NCBI RefSeq assembly: GCF_017876315.1
Contig: NZ_JAGINU010000004.1
Location: 62,001-126,000, forward strand
Direction: 5' to 3'
Length of the DNA: 64,000 bases
DNA from: Pseudonocardia parietis
GTDB lineage: Bacteria > Actinomycetota > Actinomycetes > Mycobacteriales > Pseudonocardiaceae
The notes below the pieces were generated by a model. That model saw only the letters and a program-made list of their open reading frames with translations, was not told the DNA's origin and did no database searches. This document shows, one piece after another, positions 16,680 through 25,616 of this stretch. Position 1 is the stretch's first letter. Every line of letters begins with the position of its first letter. Both the position numbers and the translations under genes were made by a program.

Positions 16680-17779
16680 ATGACCGGCGCGGTCGCCGCG
16701 ATCGCTCCACTGTGCATCGTCGGCGTCGCGCTCACGGCGACCTCCTGGTGGGAGGGGCTGATCATCGCGACGGGGTTGCTGCTGGCCCTCGGCGTGCTCA
16801 GGGAATTGAATCTGGACGGGTATCCGCGTCGCGCCGTCTTCGCCCTCATGTTCACCGGCGCCAACTGGCTCGTCGGCGCCCTCACCACCAGCAGCCCGAT
16901 CAACTTCGTGCCGTTCGCTCTGGTGGGAGTGCTCCTACTGGCACGGCTGCCGAACCGCAAGCTGCTCTCCGTCGTCGCCTTCTCGCTGGGTGTCGCTCTG
17001 ATGGGTGCCACAGCGCTGCTCACCCACCCGCCGGCCTGGTCGCTCGCGAGCGCCTACGTCGTCCTCCCGGCCGTGGGCACGCTGTTCGTCGCCTGCGTCA
17101 TCATCGCGAGCGAGCAGGCGTGGCTCATCGTGCGACGCCTGAAACGCGCGCAGGGAACGGAAGCGGAGTTGGCCACCGCTCGCGAGCGAGTGCGGTTCGC
17201 CGGCGACCTGCACGACATCCAGGGGCATTCCCTGCACGTGATCAAGCTGAAGACCGCCCACGCACAGACCATGGTCCGCACCGATCCCGATCGTGCCGAT
17301 GCCGAACTCGTCGAGATCCGGCAGCTCGTCGATGACGCCATCGCCAAGACGAGAGAGCTCGCCTACGCGCGCCACGAGCTGAACCTGGCCACCGAACTCG
17401 AGAACGCCACACGCATCTGCGAGGCGACGGGGATCGCCGTCGAGGCCCACCACGACCCCGGCGACCGAGCAGTCGCACACCCGCTCCTGGCCCAGGTGCT
17501 GCGCGAGGCCACCACGAACCTGCTCCGCCACGCCGCCCGACGATCGTATCGATCACCACGTCGCCGACCCGGCTGGAGATCGCCAACGACGGAGTGACCG
17601 CCGAGCCGGCGGGGGAACCCGACCTGCGCGGGCTCGCCCGCCTGCGCGACCGGGTGGAGACCACCGGAGGCTCCCTGCGGATCACACGAACGCCGGGACA
17701 CTTCGCGTCGCCGCGGACCTCGCCCCCCGGTGCGCCGCTGACTCATCGCTGTCGCCCGCCGACCACGACGGGGGGCGTG
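16680..17779 (+). pseudogene. DesK/NarL-type sensor histidine kinase, frameshifted
   Basis: From ATG 16680, four to five hydrophobic segments (about residues 5-150) precede a HisKA_3 dimerisation helix, RVRFAGDLHDIQGHSLHVIKLK, with phosphorylatable His178. The ATPase domain begins HPLLAQVLREATTNLLRHAA. Near 17537-17545 the sense moves to another frame (IVSITTSPTRLEIANDG, then GLARLRDRVETTGGSLRI). Near 17702 a second shift is needed for the last strand. Uncorrected, the protein lacks the G boxes. The partner regulator follows directly, so this was a two-component pair. Confidence 0.75.
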
Positions 17780-18397
17780 ATGACCGGCGATGACCCGATC
17801 CGGATCGTCCTCGCCGACGACGAGAACCTCCTGCGCGCCGCACTGGCATCGCTACTTCCTCTCGACGGCACCATCACGGTCGTCGCACAGCCCGAGAACG
17901 GTGCCGACGCGGTGGACGTGACCCTGCGGCACCGCCCCGACGTGCTCGTCATCGACCTCGAGATGCCCGGCATGAACGGCCTCGAAGCAGTCACCGCGAT
18001 CACCGACGAGCGCCCCGGCCAGACCGTCCTCATGCTCACCCGGCACGCCCGGCCAGGTGTCCTGCGGCGGGCGCTGAAGCTCGGTGTGCAGGGGTTCATG
18101 AGCAAGAGCGCCGATCCCGAGGAGATCGTCGGGGTCGTCCACGAGCTGCATGCCGGGCGACGCTGGATCGCCCACGAGGTCTTCGAGGCCTCCGTCGTCG
18201 ACGACTGCCCGCTCACCGACCGCGAGCTCGACACGCTGCTCGAGACCCGCGAGGGCTACTCGGTCAGGCACATCGCACGCAGACTGCACCTCGCCCCCGG
18301 CACCGTGCGCAACTACCTCTCCAGCGCGATGCAGAAGACCGGCGCCCGGACCCGGCACGACGCCGCCCGGCTCGCGCGCGAACGAGGCTGGCTGTGA
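17780..18397 (+). CDS. LuxR/NarL-family response regulator
   Basis: A 205-residue regulator. The receiver domain has Asp13-Asp14, phosphoacceptor Asp59 (VLVIDLEMPG), Thr87 and Lys109. A C-terminal LuxR helix-turn-helix reads LTDRELDTLL and SVRHIARRLHLAPGTVRNYLSSAMQKTGA. ATG 17780 follows GGGGGC and lies inside the end of the kinase gene. It resembles DesR-type regulators paired with membrane kinases. It converges with the hydroxylase operon, 21 bp away, so it need not control that operon. Confidence 0.88.
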   Translation: MTGDDPIRIVLADDENLLRAALASLLPLDGTITVVAQPENGADAVDVTLRHRPDVLVIDLEMPGMNGLEAVTAITDERPGQTVLMLTRHARPGVLRRALKLGVQGFMSKSADPEEIVGVVHELHAGRRWIAHEVFEASVVDDCPLTDRELDTLLETREGYSVRHIARRLHLAPGTVRNYLSSAMQKTGARTRHDAARLARERGWL

Positions 18398-18418
18398 AGC
18401 CCGGGCCCAGCAGATCTG

Positions 18419-18931
18419 TCACGCCTCGAGGGACGAGGACTCGGTCTCCCCTCGTCCGGCGGCGTCCGCGGCGTCTCGCACCGCGCGGATGATGCCCTGG
18501 TATCCGGTGCAGCGGCACAGGTTGCCGGACAGGGCGTCGCGGATCTCCTCGTCCGAGGGGTCGGGGTTCTCCCGCAGGAAGGCGGTCACGGTCACCACGA
18601 AGCCCGGCGTGCAGAAGCCGCACTGCAGGCCGTGGTGACGGCGGAACGCCTCCTGCACGAGCGAGAGATCGCTGTCGGCGTCCGGTCCTCCGATCCCCTC
18701 CACGGTCGTGACCTCTGCACCGTCCGCCTGGACGGCGAGGGTCAGGCAGCCACGCACGTCTGCCCCGTCGACCAGGACGGTGCAGGTCCCGCACACGCCG
18801 TGCTCGCACCCGAGGTGGGTGCCGGTGAGGTGGCAGTTCTGGCGTAGGTGGTCCGCCAGCGTGAGCCGGTCGGCCACCCGGGCCCGGTAGGCGCGCCCGT
18901 TGACCCGCATCGCGACGTCGCGCTCAGTCAT
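18419..18931 (-). CDS. Molybdenum hydroxylase small subunit, two [2Fe-2S] clusters
   Basis: A 170-residue protein of the xanthine dehydrogenase/CO dehydrogenase small-subunit family. The plant-type cluster uses Cys42, Cys47, Cys50 and Cys62 (CEHGVCGTC). The second uses Cys104, Cys107, Cys139 and Cys141 (CGFCTPG and NLCRCTGY). It passes electrons from the molybdopterin site to FAD. It overlaps the end of the FAD-subunit gene by 8 bp and is last in a minus-strand operon (ferredoxin, SDR, large, medium, small). No maturation genes are adjacent, so cofactor insertion must rely on genes elsewhere. Confidence 0.93.
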   Translation of the reverse strand: MTERDVAMRVNGRAYRARVADRLTLADHLRQNCHLTGTHLGCEHGVCGTCTVLVDGADVRGCLTLAVQADGAEVTTVEGIGGPDADSDLSLVQEAFRRHHGLQCGFCTPGFVVTVTAFLRENPDPSDEEIRDALSGNLCRCTGYQGIIRAVRDAADAAGRGETESSSLEA

Positions 18932-19805
18932 GCAGTGCCTCCTCGACCGCGGCGCTCCAGGCCCGCGACATCATCACGGCACCGATCCGGCGCCGGTAAC
19001 GCACCGATCCGTGTAGGTCCCCGCGGATCCCGTCCAGGGCATCGGTCACCGCTGTGCCGAGCTCGTCAGGATCGATGTCGGCCACCGCCGTGCCCGTCGC
19101 CGACTCCTCCGCGCCGAACCCCCGCTCGGGTTGCCGGCCGAGTCCGAACAGGCCTATGCGACAGCGACGCACCCGGTCGTCCGGATCGAGCTCGACGCCG
19201 ACCATCGCCCCCGCGATCGCGAAGTCGCCGCTCCTGCGGGCGAACTCACGCACCGCGAAACCGCTACGCCCGCTCCATACCGGTAGCTCGACCGCGGTCA
19301 GCAGTTCGTCCGGCTCGAGGACGGTGCTCCACGTGCCGGTGAAGAAGTCCGCGGTCGGGATGGTCCGGGTGCCGCGGGGCGACCGCGCCTCGATGACGGC
19401 GTCCAGCGTGAGCGCGGCCGTCGGGGACTCTCCGGCCGGGTCGGCGTGGGCGACCGCCCCGCCGAACGTGCCCCGGTTGCGGATCTGCCGGTGTCCGATG
19501 TGCACGGTCGCCCGTGCGAGGAGCGGCAGGGCGGTCCGGACCACGTGCGACCGCTGGACGGTCGCCTGCCGGGTCGCGGCGCCGACGCGGACCGTCTCCC
19601 CGCCCACATCGAGCGCGACACCCGCGAGCTCGGGGATCCGCCCCACGTCGATCAGGTGGTCGAACGCGGTGAGCCGCAACGCCAACAGTGGGATCAGGCT
19701 CTGCCCACCCGCGAGCGGCTTCGCCTCCTCTCCGAGCTCGGCGAGCAACGCGACGGCCTCCTCCGTGGTCTCCGGCCGGTGATAGGTGAACGGCGGCGGC
19801 TTCAC
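18924..19805 (-). CDS. Molybdenum hydroxylase FAD-binding subunit
   Basis: A 293-residue FAD-binding subunit. It starts MKPPPFTYHRPETTEEAVALL, with the pyrophosphate loop AGGQSLIPLL (about residues 33-42). The second FAD motif NRGTFGGAVAHADPAGE sits at about 113-130. The start is GTG 19805, overlapping the large-subunit stop (GTGA). Length and motif order are normal for CoxM/NdhF-type subunits. It hands electrons to an external acceptor such as a quinone or the ferredoxin. Confidence 0.93.
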   Translation of the reverse strand: MKPPPFTYHRPETTEEAVALLAELGEEAKPLAGGQSLIPLLALRLTAFDHLIDVGRIPELAGVALDVGGETVRVGAATRQATVQRSHVVRTALPLLARATVHIGHRQIRNRGTFGGAVAHADPAGESPTAALTLDAVIEARSPRGTRTIPTADFFTGTWSTVLEPDELLTAVELPVWSGRSGFAVREFARRSGDFAIAGAMVGVELDPDDRVRRCRIGLFGLGRQPERGFGAEESATGTAVADIDPDELGTAVTDALDGIRGDLHGSVRYRRRIGAVMMSRAWSAAVEEALHD

Positions 19806-22150
19806 GGCGTCGCCACCCGCTCGCCGGCCTCGACGAGGTCGAGGACGGCCTCGGGGGTCAGCGGGAGCTGGGTGATCTCGGCCCCGAAGGGGGCCAGGGC
19901 ATCCGCGACGGCATTGACGACGGCGGGTGGGGCGCCGATCGCGCCGCCCTCACCGACGCCCTTGATGCCGCCCGGTCCGGGGGCCGGGGACTCGACGTGC
20001 CCGTACTCGATCATCGAGACGTCCGTCGTGGTGGGCAGCAGGTAGTCCATGAACGTCGTCGCCCGTGGAGTGCCGTCGGCGTCGTAGGCCAGGTGTTCGA
20101 GCAGGACGCCGCCGATGCCCTGCACGACGCCGCCCGCGATCTGGCCCTCGACCACCGCCGGGTTGACGACCTTCCCGCAGTCCTCGGCAACGATGTAGCG
20201 CAGCAGGGTCACCTGTCCGGTCCGGACGTCCACCTCACAGGTGCAGACGTGGGCGGCGTTGGACCAGATCACCGGGGACTCGGCGCGGTAGCGACCCGAC
20301 TCCTCGAGCCCGGGCGAGAGCCCGGCGGGCAGGCGCTCGGGATGGTGGTGGGCGATCTCGGCGATGTCGGCGACCGACAGGGTCACCCCGGGCGTGCCGC
20401 GGACCGACACCCGGCTGTCGGCGAGGTCGAGGTCGTCCACGGACGCCTCCAGCACGTGCGCGGCGACGGCGAGCAACCGCGCCCGCAGGGCGGCCGCCGT
20501 CGTGCCGATCGCGCCGGCGAGCATCGAGCCGCTGCGGCTTCCGCCGGTACCGGCACCGAACGGGGTCAGCGCCGTGTCGCCCTGGATCGTCCGGACGTCC
20601 TCGATCCGCATGCCGAGCGCGTCCGCGGTGAGCTGCACCGCGGCCGTCTCCAGGCTGTTGCCCGCGGAACCGCCCGCCACCAGGACGGTGACGGTCCCCG
20701 ACGGGTCGATCCGCAGGACCGCGCCCTCGCTGCCGTGGTGCCCGACCCCGGGCGAGGTCGGCTCGCAGTAGGTGCTCGTGCCCATCCCCAGGTGGCGTCC
20801 CTGCAGACGGGCCGCCGCCTGCAGCCGCCGGAACTCCTCGAGGTCCAGGATCTCGAGCGCCTTCTCGTAGGTCTCGGCCGGTGTCATGTGGCTGTAGGGC
20901 ATGCCGTGCGGGTTGATGACCGGCAGCTCGTCGAGCCGCAGCAGGTTGCGCCTGCGCAGCTCGATCGGGTCGACGCCCATCCGCCGCGAGGCGATGTCCA
21001 GCGACGTCTCCCGGGCCAGGGTCTCGAAAGCCCACGGCCCCCGGTAGGCGACGCGGCCCGCGGTGTTGGTGAACACCGAGGTGTGCTCGAACCGGCTCAG
21101 CGGCAGCCGGTACGGGCCGGGGAACATCATCCCCGCCGCAGGCCCCGTCCGGACCGAGCCGGACGTCGGGTAGGCGCCGTTGTCCTGGACGTGGCGCAGG
21201 GTCGCGCAGGCCAGGGTGTGGTCTGCGGTGAAGGCGAGCGCGACCTCGCCCCGTTCGTGCCGCGCCTGTCCCCCGGCCGTGAGGTTCTCCGTCCGGTCCT
21301 CGATCCACGACAGGGCTGCGGGCGAGCGTCGCGCCGCGACCAGCACGCAGAGCTCCTCCCGGACGGGCGCGACCTTCAGGCCGAAGCCGCCGCCCGTGTC
21401 CCGGACGATCACCCGGACCTGGTGCTCGGGGAGCCCGAGCAGCTGGGCCGCGACCGAGCGCGCCTCGTGCGCGGCCTGCGACGAGGCCCACACGGTGAGC
21501 TCGCCGGCCGACCACTGGGCTACCAGCCCACGCGTCTCGAGCGGGACCGGCGCGTGCGCGTGCTCGTGGATCGTCGCCCGGACGACGTGCGCGGCGCCGG
21601 CGAAGGCCTCGTCGACGTCCTCCAGTGGGCGGGGGGTCACCCGCAGGGCGATGTTGTTCGAATTACCCGAGTTGTCCGAGTTGCCCGCACGGTCCGGATG
21701 GACGATGTTCTCCGCCGTGAGCGCCTCGGTGAGCCCGACGACCGGGGCGAGCGGCTCGTACTCGACCCCGACCAGCCCGGCCGCGTCCTCCGCGACGTAG
21801 CGGTCCTCGGCCACGACCAGGGCGACCGGGTCCCCGACAAACCGGACCTCGTCCGCGGCGAGCAACGGGGGGATCGCGGCGGACGCCGGGTCCTCCCCCG
21901 CGTAGCGGATCGGGTGGGCGTGCGCGGCGAGGTCCGCGGCGAAGTGCACGGCGACCACACCGGGCAGGGCGAGGGCCTCGGTGGTGTCGATCGCGCCGAT
22001 CGTGGCCCGGGCGATCGGGCTGCGGACGAAGGCGCAGTGCAGCATCCCGGGCCGGGAGACGTCCGCGACGTAGGTACCCCGGCCCGTGAGTAGCCGGTGG
22101 TCCTCGACCCGGGGGACCCGTGCGCCGACGTAGCGGGCGGCGCCGGTCAC
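19802..22150 (-). CDS. Molybdenum hydroxylase large subunit (xanthine/aldehyde dehydrogenase type)
   Basis: A 782-residue molybdopterin cytosine dinucleotide subunit. I place the start at GTG 22150, which overlaps the SDR stop (GTGA) and begins VTGAARYVGARVPRVEDHRLLTGRGTYV, the normal N-terminus. The upstream open frame to 22624 is antisense to the SDR. Motifs include GGGFGLKVAP, VAYRGPWAFE and KGVGEGGAIGAPPAV with the catalytic Glu near the end. CO dehydrogenase would have AYRCSFR, so this is not CODH; an aromatic or heterocyclic hydroxylase or aldehyde oxidase is more likely. Substrate unknown. Confidence 0.92.
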   Translation of the reverse strand: MTGAARYVGARVPRVEDHRLLTGRGTYVADVSRPGMLHCAFVRSPIARATIGAIDTTEALALPGVVAVHFAADLAAHAHPIRYAGEDPASAAIPPLLAADEVRFVGDPVALVVAEDRYVAEDAAGLVGVEYEPLAPVVGLTEALTAENIVHPDRAGNSDNSGNSNNIALRVTPRPLEDVDEAFAGAAHVVRATIHEHAHAPVPLETRGLVAQWSAGELTVWASSQAAHEARSVAAQLLGLPEHQVRVIVRDTGGGFGLKVAPVREELCVLVAARRSPAALSWIEDRTENLTAGGQARHERGEVALAFTADHTLACATLRHVQDNGAYPTSGSVRTGPAAGMMFPGPYRLPLSRFEHTSVFTNTAGRVAYRGPWAFETLARETSLDIASRRMGVDPIELRRRNLLRLDELPVINPHGMPYSHMTPAETYEKALEILDLEEFRRLQAAARLQGRHLGMGTSTYCEPTSPGVGHHGSEGAVLRIDPSGTVTVLVAGGSAGNSLETAAVQLTADALGMRIEDVRTIQGDTALTPFGAGTGGSRSGSMLAGAIGTTAAALRARLLAVAAHVLEASVDDLDLADSRVSVRGTPGVTLSVADIAEIAHHHPERLPAGLSPGLEESGRYRAESPVIWSNAAHVCTCEVDVRTGQVTLLRYIVAEDCGKVVNPAVVEGQIAGGVVQGIGGVLLEHLAYDADGTPRATTFMDYLLPTTTDVSMIEYGHVESPAPGPGGIKGVGEGGAIGAPPAVVNAVADALAPFGAEITQLPLTPEAVLDLVEAGERVATP

Positions 22151-22983
22151 TTGATCAGGTTGCCCGCATCGACGGGCAGCGGGACACCGGTGATGAACCG
22201 CCCCTCGTCGGAGGCGAGGAACAGGATCGCGTTGCTGACGTCGACGCACTCCACCCACGGGGTCGGCAGGACGTGGGTGCCCTGGGACCGCGCGGCAAAG
22301 TCCTCCTTCGTCGGGTGCTCCAGATCCGGGCAGAAGACCCGGTACGTCCACTCGTTGAGCAGCATCGGCGAGGCGACCTGAGTGGGGCAGACGGCGTTGA
22401 CCCGGATGTTGTACTCGCCGAGCTCGAGGGCGAGCGTGCGCATCATCCCGATCACCCCGTGCTTCGCGGCGATGTAGTGCCCGATGTTCCTGCTGCCCTT
22501 CAGCCCGCCCGCCGAGCTGGTCAGCGCGATCGAGCCGCCACGGCCCCCCTCGATGAGGTGCGGCACGGACGCTTTGACCGTGTGCCAGACGCCGGTGAGG
22601 TTGATGTCGATCGTGTCCTGCCACCGCGACGGCGTCATCTCGTGCAGTACGGCACCGCTGCTGCCGATGCCCGCGTTCGCCACCACGATGTCCAGCCGGC
22701 CGAGCTGGGTGACACCGTCGGCGACCGCGGCGGTGAGCGTGTCGAGGTCACGCACGTCGGTCTCGGTGGCGATGATCCGCCGGTCGAGTTGCTCGACGAA
22801 CCGGATCGTCTCCTTGAGGTCTTCGGGGGTGGAACCGTCGTTGGTCACCTGAGGCAGCTGCTCGCAGATGTCCACGGCGATGATGTCGGCCCCTTCCTCC
22901 GCCAGCCGCACCGCGTGGCTACGGCCCTGACCGCGGGCCGCCCCGGTGACGAAGGCGACCTTTCCCTCGAGTCGTCCGGTCAT
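22147..22983 (-). CDS. Mycofactocin-type SDR oxidoreductase
   Basis: A 278-residue short-chain dehydrogenase. TGAARGQGRSHAV at residues 13-25 and the long insert after VDICEQLP (to about residue 68, ETIRFVEQLDRRIIA) are features of the TIGR03971 mycofactocin-coupled SDRs. These hold NAD tightly and are reoxidised through mycofactocin. The catalytic region is LTSSAGGLKGSRNIGHYIAAK (Ser, Tyr, Lys). It is encoded between ferredoxin and hydroxylase in one operon, suggesting oxidation of an alcohol made by the P450. Mycofactocin genes are not in this window. Confidence 0.88.
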   Translation of the reverse strand: MTGRLEGKVAFVTGAARGQGRSHAVRLAEEGADIIAVDICEQLPQVTNDGSTPEDLKETIRFVEQLDRRIIATETDVRDLDTLTAAVADGVTQLGRLDIVVANAGIGSSGAVLHEMTPSRWQDTIDINLTGVWHTVKASVPHLIEGGRGGSIALTSSAGGLKGSRNIGHYIAAKHGVIGMMRTLALELGEYNIRVNAVCPTQVASPMLLNEWTYRVFCPDLEHPTKEDFAARSQGTHVLPTPWVECVDVSNAILFLASDEGRFITGVPLPVDAGNLIK

Positions 22984-23044
22984 GAGTTCCTCACTTCTGT
23001 GTCGGTCATGAATGCGCCGGGGAACCGGCCGGGTGGACGTGCCG

Positions 23045-23242
23045 TCATTCGTCGTGGAGCTGGATCGCCGAGGCGGGGCACAACCTCGCGGCGTGCCGGG
23101 ACGCCTCGGTCAGTGACTCCTGCGGGGTCGCGTCGAGGAGCAGGACGTATCCCTCGTCGTCGTCCTGGTCGAACACCTCGGCGGCGGCCATCACGCACTG
23201 CCCCGCACCGATGCACCGATCCCAGTGGACCTCGATCCTCAT
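23045..23242 (-). CDS. [3Fe-4S]-type ferredoxin (P450 partner)
   Basis: A 65-residue ferredoxin. The cluster motif is C10-x2-A13-x2-C16 and C55-P. The second cysteine of the usual four is replaced by Ala, which gives a [3Fe-4S] cluster as in actinobacterial P450 redox partners. It is first in the minus-strand operon and divergent from the P450 gene, 133 bp away, with a shared operator between. It very probably delivers electrons to that P450. Confidence 0.9.
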   Translation of the reverse strand: MRIEVHWDRCIGAGQCVMAAAEVFDQDDDEGYVLLLDATPQESLTEASRHAARLCPASAIQLHDE

Positions 23243-23287
23243 CTGCCCCTCCGTCCCGTATGAGCACCATCACCCAAACAGAACGAT

Positions 23288-23315
23288 GCAGAAACTGCAA
23301 TGGTGCAGTTTCTGC
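23288..23315. promoter_or_regulatory. Perfect 28-bp inverted repeat between ferredoxin and P450 genes (putative TetR operator)
   Basis: Arms GCAGAAACTGCA (23288-23299) and TGCAGTTTCTGC (23304-23315) are perfectly complementary, with a 4-bp spacer. Each arm also contains a smaller TGCA symmetry. It lies midway between the divergent start codons at 23242 and 23376, where a repressor would shut off both directions. The TetR gene downstream of the P450 is the obvious ligand. No second copy was seen in the window. Confidence 0.8.
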
Positions 23316-23375
23316 CTCAACCGACTAGCCTTGCCGTGTCCACACCGAGGCTGCGAATCACCCGAGGAGTCATCC

Positions 23376-24680
23376 ATGCCGACCAACGCACCCGCGCCGA
23401 AGGCGAAGGACGACGCACGCGGCAACTTGATCGAACTGCGCCGGATAGTCCCCTCCGACATGGTCGAACGAACCCCCGGACACCCCTTCACTCCGGCCCC
23501 GGGCCTCGAACGCCGCCGGGGCGAGGGCGCCGTTCAGAAGTTCACCCTGCAGACCGGCGTCGAGGTCTTCCTCGTCACCGAGGTCGCGCAGGCCCGCGCC
23601 GTGCTGTCGGACACGCGGTTCAGCTCCGACCGGGTCCGCCATCCCGATGCCGCGCTGGCACCCCGTCCCGGCAGCGCACCGCAGGAGTCCCGTCCCGTCA
23701 CCGCTCGCGAGGACGGCATGTTCATCTTCATGGACCCGCCCGAACACACCCGCCTGCGCAAACTCCTGACCGGGCAGTTCACCGTCCGCCGGATGAAGGC
23801 GCTCGAGGAGCGGGTCCGCGAGATCGCGATCGAGCACATCGAGGCCATGAAGGCGGCCGGTACGAGCGCCGACCTGGTGACCGCCTACGCACTCCCGATC
23901 CCCTCGCTGATGATCTGCGAGCTACTCGGCGTCGACTACGCCGATCACGACGAGTTCCAGGCCAACACGGCGACCCCGCTCAACCTCGACACGACCGATG
24001 AGGAGAAGGCCGCCGCCACCCGGGCCCAGTACGAATTCATGACCCGACTGGTCGCGCAGAAACGCGAACGCCCCGCCGACGACCTGTTGTCCGGCCTGCT
24101 CGAGGCAGACCCTCCCCTCAACGACCGGCAGCTCGCCGACATCGGTCTGGTCCTGCTCGGCGCAGGGCACGAGACCACCGCCAACATGATCGCGCTCGGC
24201 ACGCTGGGCCTGCTCCAGAATCCCGAGCAGCTCGCCGCGTTGCGCGCGGATCCGTCGCTGATCGAAACCGGGGTGGAGGAACTGATGCGGTATCTGAGCA
24301 TCAGCGGTTTCCTGACCCGGGTCGCGACCGAGGACGTGACCGTCGACGACACCGTCATCCCCGAGGGCAGCACGGTCATGGTCAGCTTGATGGTGACCAA
24401 CCGTGATCCATCGGTGTTCCCTGACCCGGACGATCTCGACTTCTCCCGCGGTCGCATCTCGCATCTCGGCTTCGGTCACGGCATCCACCAGTGCCTCGGC
24501 CAGCAACTCGCTCGAATCGAGATGCGCGTCGCTTTCACCGAGTTGCTGACCAGGTTGCCCGACCTCCGCCTCGCGGTCCCCGTCGACGAAGTCGCCCTCC
24601 GCAACAACATGATCGTGTTCGGAGCCCACTCCCTCCCCGTGACCTGGTCCCGACCCACCGATGCGGGCCCGGGTCGCTAG
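23376..24680 (+). CDS. Cytochrome P450 (CYP105/107-like class I)
   Basis: A 434-residue soluble P450. The I-helix oxygen-activation motif is AGHETT (Ala263-Thr268). The K-helix ExxR is in EELMRYL. The haem loop FGHGIHQCLG has the Cys373 ligand. The C-helix HTRLRKLLTGQFT is typical of bacterial class I enzymes. GAGGAG at 23364-23369 precedes ATG 23376. Together with ferredoxin, SDR and Mo hydroxylase it forms a plausible oxidation route for a hydrophobic substrate, but no ferredoxin reductase is present nearby. Substrate unknown. Confidence 0.95.
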   Translation: MPTNAPAPKAKDDARGNLIELRRIVPSDMVERTPGHPFTPAPGLERRRGEGAVQKFTLQTGVEVFLVTEVAQARAVLSDTRFSSDRVRHPDAALAPRPGSAPQESRPVTAREDGMFIFMDPPEHTRLRKLLTGQFTVRRMKALEERVREIAIEHIEAMKAAGTSADLVTAYALPIPSLMICELLGVDYADHDEFQANTATPLNLDTTDEEKAAATRAQYEFMTRLVAQKRERPADDLLSGLLEADPPLNDRQLADIGLVLLGAGHETTANMIALGTLGLLQNPEQLAALRADPSLIETGVEELMRYLSISGFLTRVATEDVTVDDTVIPEGSTVMVSLMVTNRDPSVFPDPDDLDFSRGRISHLGFGHGIHQCLGQQLARIEMRVAFTELLTRLPDLRLAVPVDEVALRNNMIVFGAHSLPVTWSRPTDAGPGR

Positions 24681-24724
24681 CGGACCGGGCGCTACCATCG
24701 GGTCACTCACGGGAGGAGACGAGG

Positions 24725-25414
24725 ATGCCGGCGACCGAGCCGCCCCGCGCGGCTGCCGAGTCCGTCGCGACGGTCGGACGCCGGGACCGGAAGAAGCGAG
24801 CGACCCGCGCCGCCGTACTCGATGCGGTTCTGCAGGTGGTCGCCGAGCAGGGCGTCGAGAAGGTCACGATCGACCAGATCGCCGCACAGGCCGACATCGC
24901 TCAGCGAACCTTCTTCCATCACTTCCCCACCAAGGAAGAGGCCCTGGTGGCCACGATGGCCGACAACGCGGAGGCTCTCCTCGCCGCCTTCCGGGCGCGG
25001 CCGCCGGGCGAGTCCGTGCTCCAGGCCCTGTACGGCGCCGTGGTCACCGTCTTCGACGGCGTCAAGGCGACCGATCCGGTGCGCGCGAAGGCCTTGCGCG
25101 CCATCCGGGACGCCCCGTCGCTGATGCCGTTCCGACTCGCCTTCATCGTCCGGCACGAGCACGACATGGCAGAGGCGATCAGCGAACGCCTCACCGACAG
25201 CGGGGTCGACGAGAGCGACCCCCTCTACCCGGAGATCTGCGCTGCCGCCGCCTACTCGGCTCTGCGTGTCATCCTGACCCGCTGGCTGGCCGCGGAGGCC
25301 GGGCCGGAGTCTCCGACCCCCACAGCGCTCCTCCACGATTTCGAGCGAGCCCTCACCCTGATCGCCGACGGACTCGATCGACCCGCCGCCGTGCCGGGCC
25401 GCTCCCGTATCTGA
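24725..25414 (+). CDS. TetR-family transcriptional regulator
   Basis: A 229-residue regulator. The N-terminal helix-turn-helix covers about residues 22-68 (KKRATRAAVLDAVLQVVAEQGVEKVTIDQIAAQADIAQRTFFHHF), with a variable ligand-binding C-terminal domain. GGGAGGAG lies upstream of ATG 24725, 44 bp after the P450 stop and in the same direction. It probably represses the divergent ferredoxin/P450 promoters through the 28-bp palindrome at 23288, with substrate as inducer. The N-terminal 20 residues are an extra Ala/Pro-rich extension. Confidence 0.92.
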   Translation: MPATEPPRAAAESVATVGRRDRKKRATRAAVLDAVLQVVAEQGVEKVTIDQIAAQADIAQRTFFHHFPTKEEALVATMADNAEALLAAFRARPPGESVLQALYGAVVTVFDGVKATDPVRAKALRAIRDAPSLMPFRLAFIVRHEHDMAEAISERLTDSGVDESDPLYPEICAAAAYSALRVILTRWLAAEAGPESPTPTALLHDFERALTLIADGLDRPAAVPGRSRI

Positions 25415-25426
25415 ACGCGCCACACG

Positions 25427-25449
25427 GCTGCACGACATGGTCGTGCAGC
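25427..25449 (+). terminator. Hairpin after tetR
   Basis: Perfect 10-bp stem GCTGCACGAC / GTCGTGCAGC with a 3-nt ATG loop, 13 nt after the tetR stop. No T tract. Likely ends the P450-tetR transcript. Confidence 0.65.
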
Positions 25450-25588
25450 ACGTCGACGCGGCCCACCGGAGATCGTGGCGTCGAGCCCGGCACCTGAACT
25501 GCGTACTCCCGCAACCGCGCCCGGTCTGCGGGCCCTGACAGTCGGCCACCCCTGCGCATGAGTGGGGCAATCCACTTCCACAGTGCCC

Positions 25589-25600
25589 ACAGTGCACTGT
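25589..25600. promoter_or_regulatory. Short palindrome upstream of the solute-binding lipoprotein
   Basis: ACAGTGCACTGT is a perfect 12-bp palindrome 16 bp before ATG 25617, and the same ACAGTG core recurs just upstream (CACAGTGCCCACAGTG). Its position at or near the transcription start suggests a regulator site. It does not match the operator at 23288. Confidence 0.4.
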
Positions 25601-25616
25601 CCACGAGAGGTTGACG

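Noticed and set aside
19802..22150. Carbon monoxide dehydrogenase (CoxL)
   Set aside because: The form I active-site loop AYRCSFR is absent (VAYRGPWAFE instead) and no cox maturation genes adjoin.
19802..22624. Longer large-subunit start at 22624
   Set aside because: Residues before VTGAARYV are Arg/His/Pro-rich antisense of the SDR gene. The GTGA overlap at 22150 gives the normal N-terminus.
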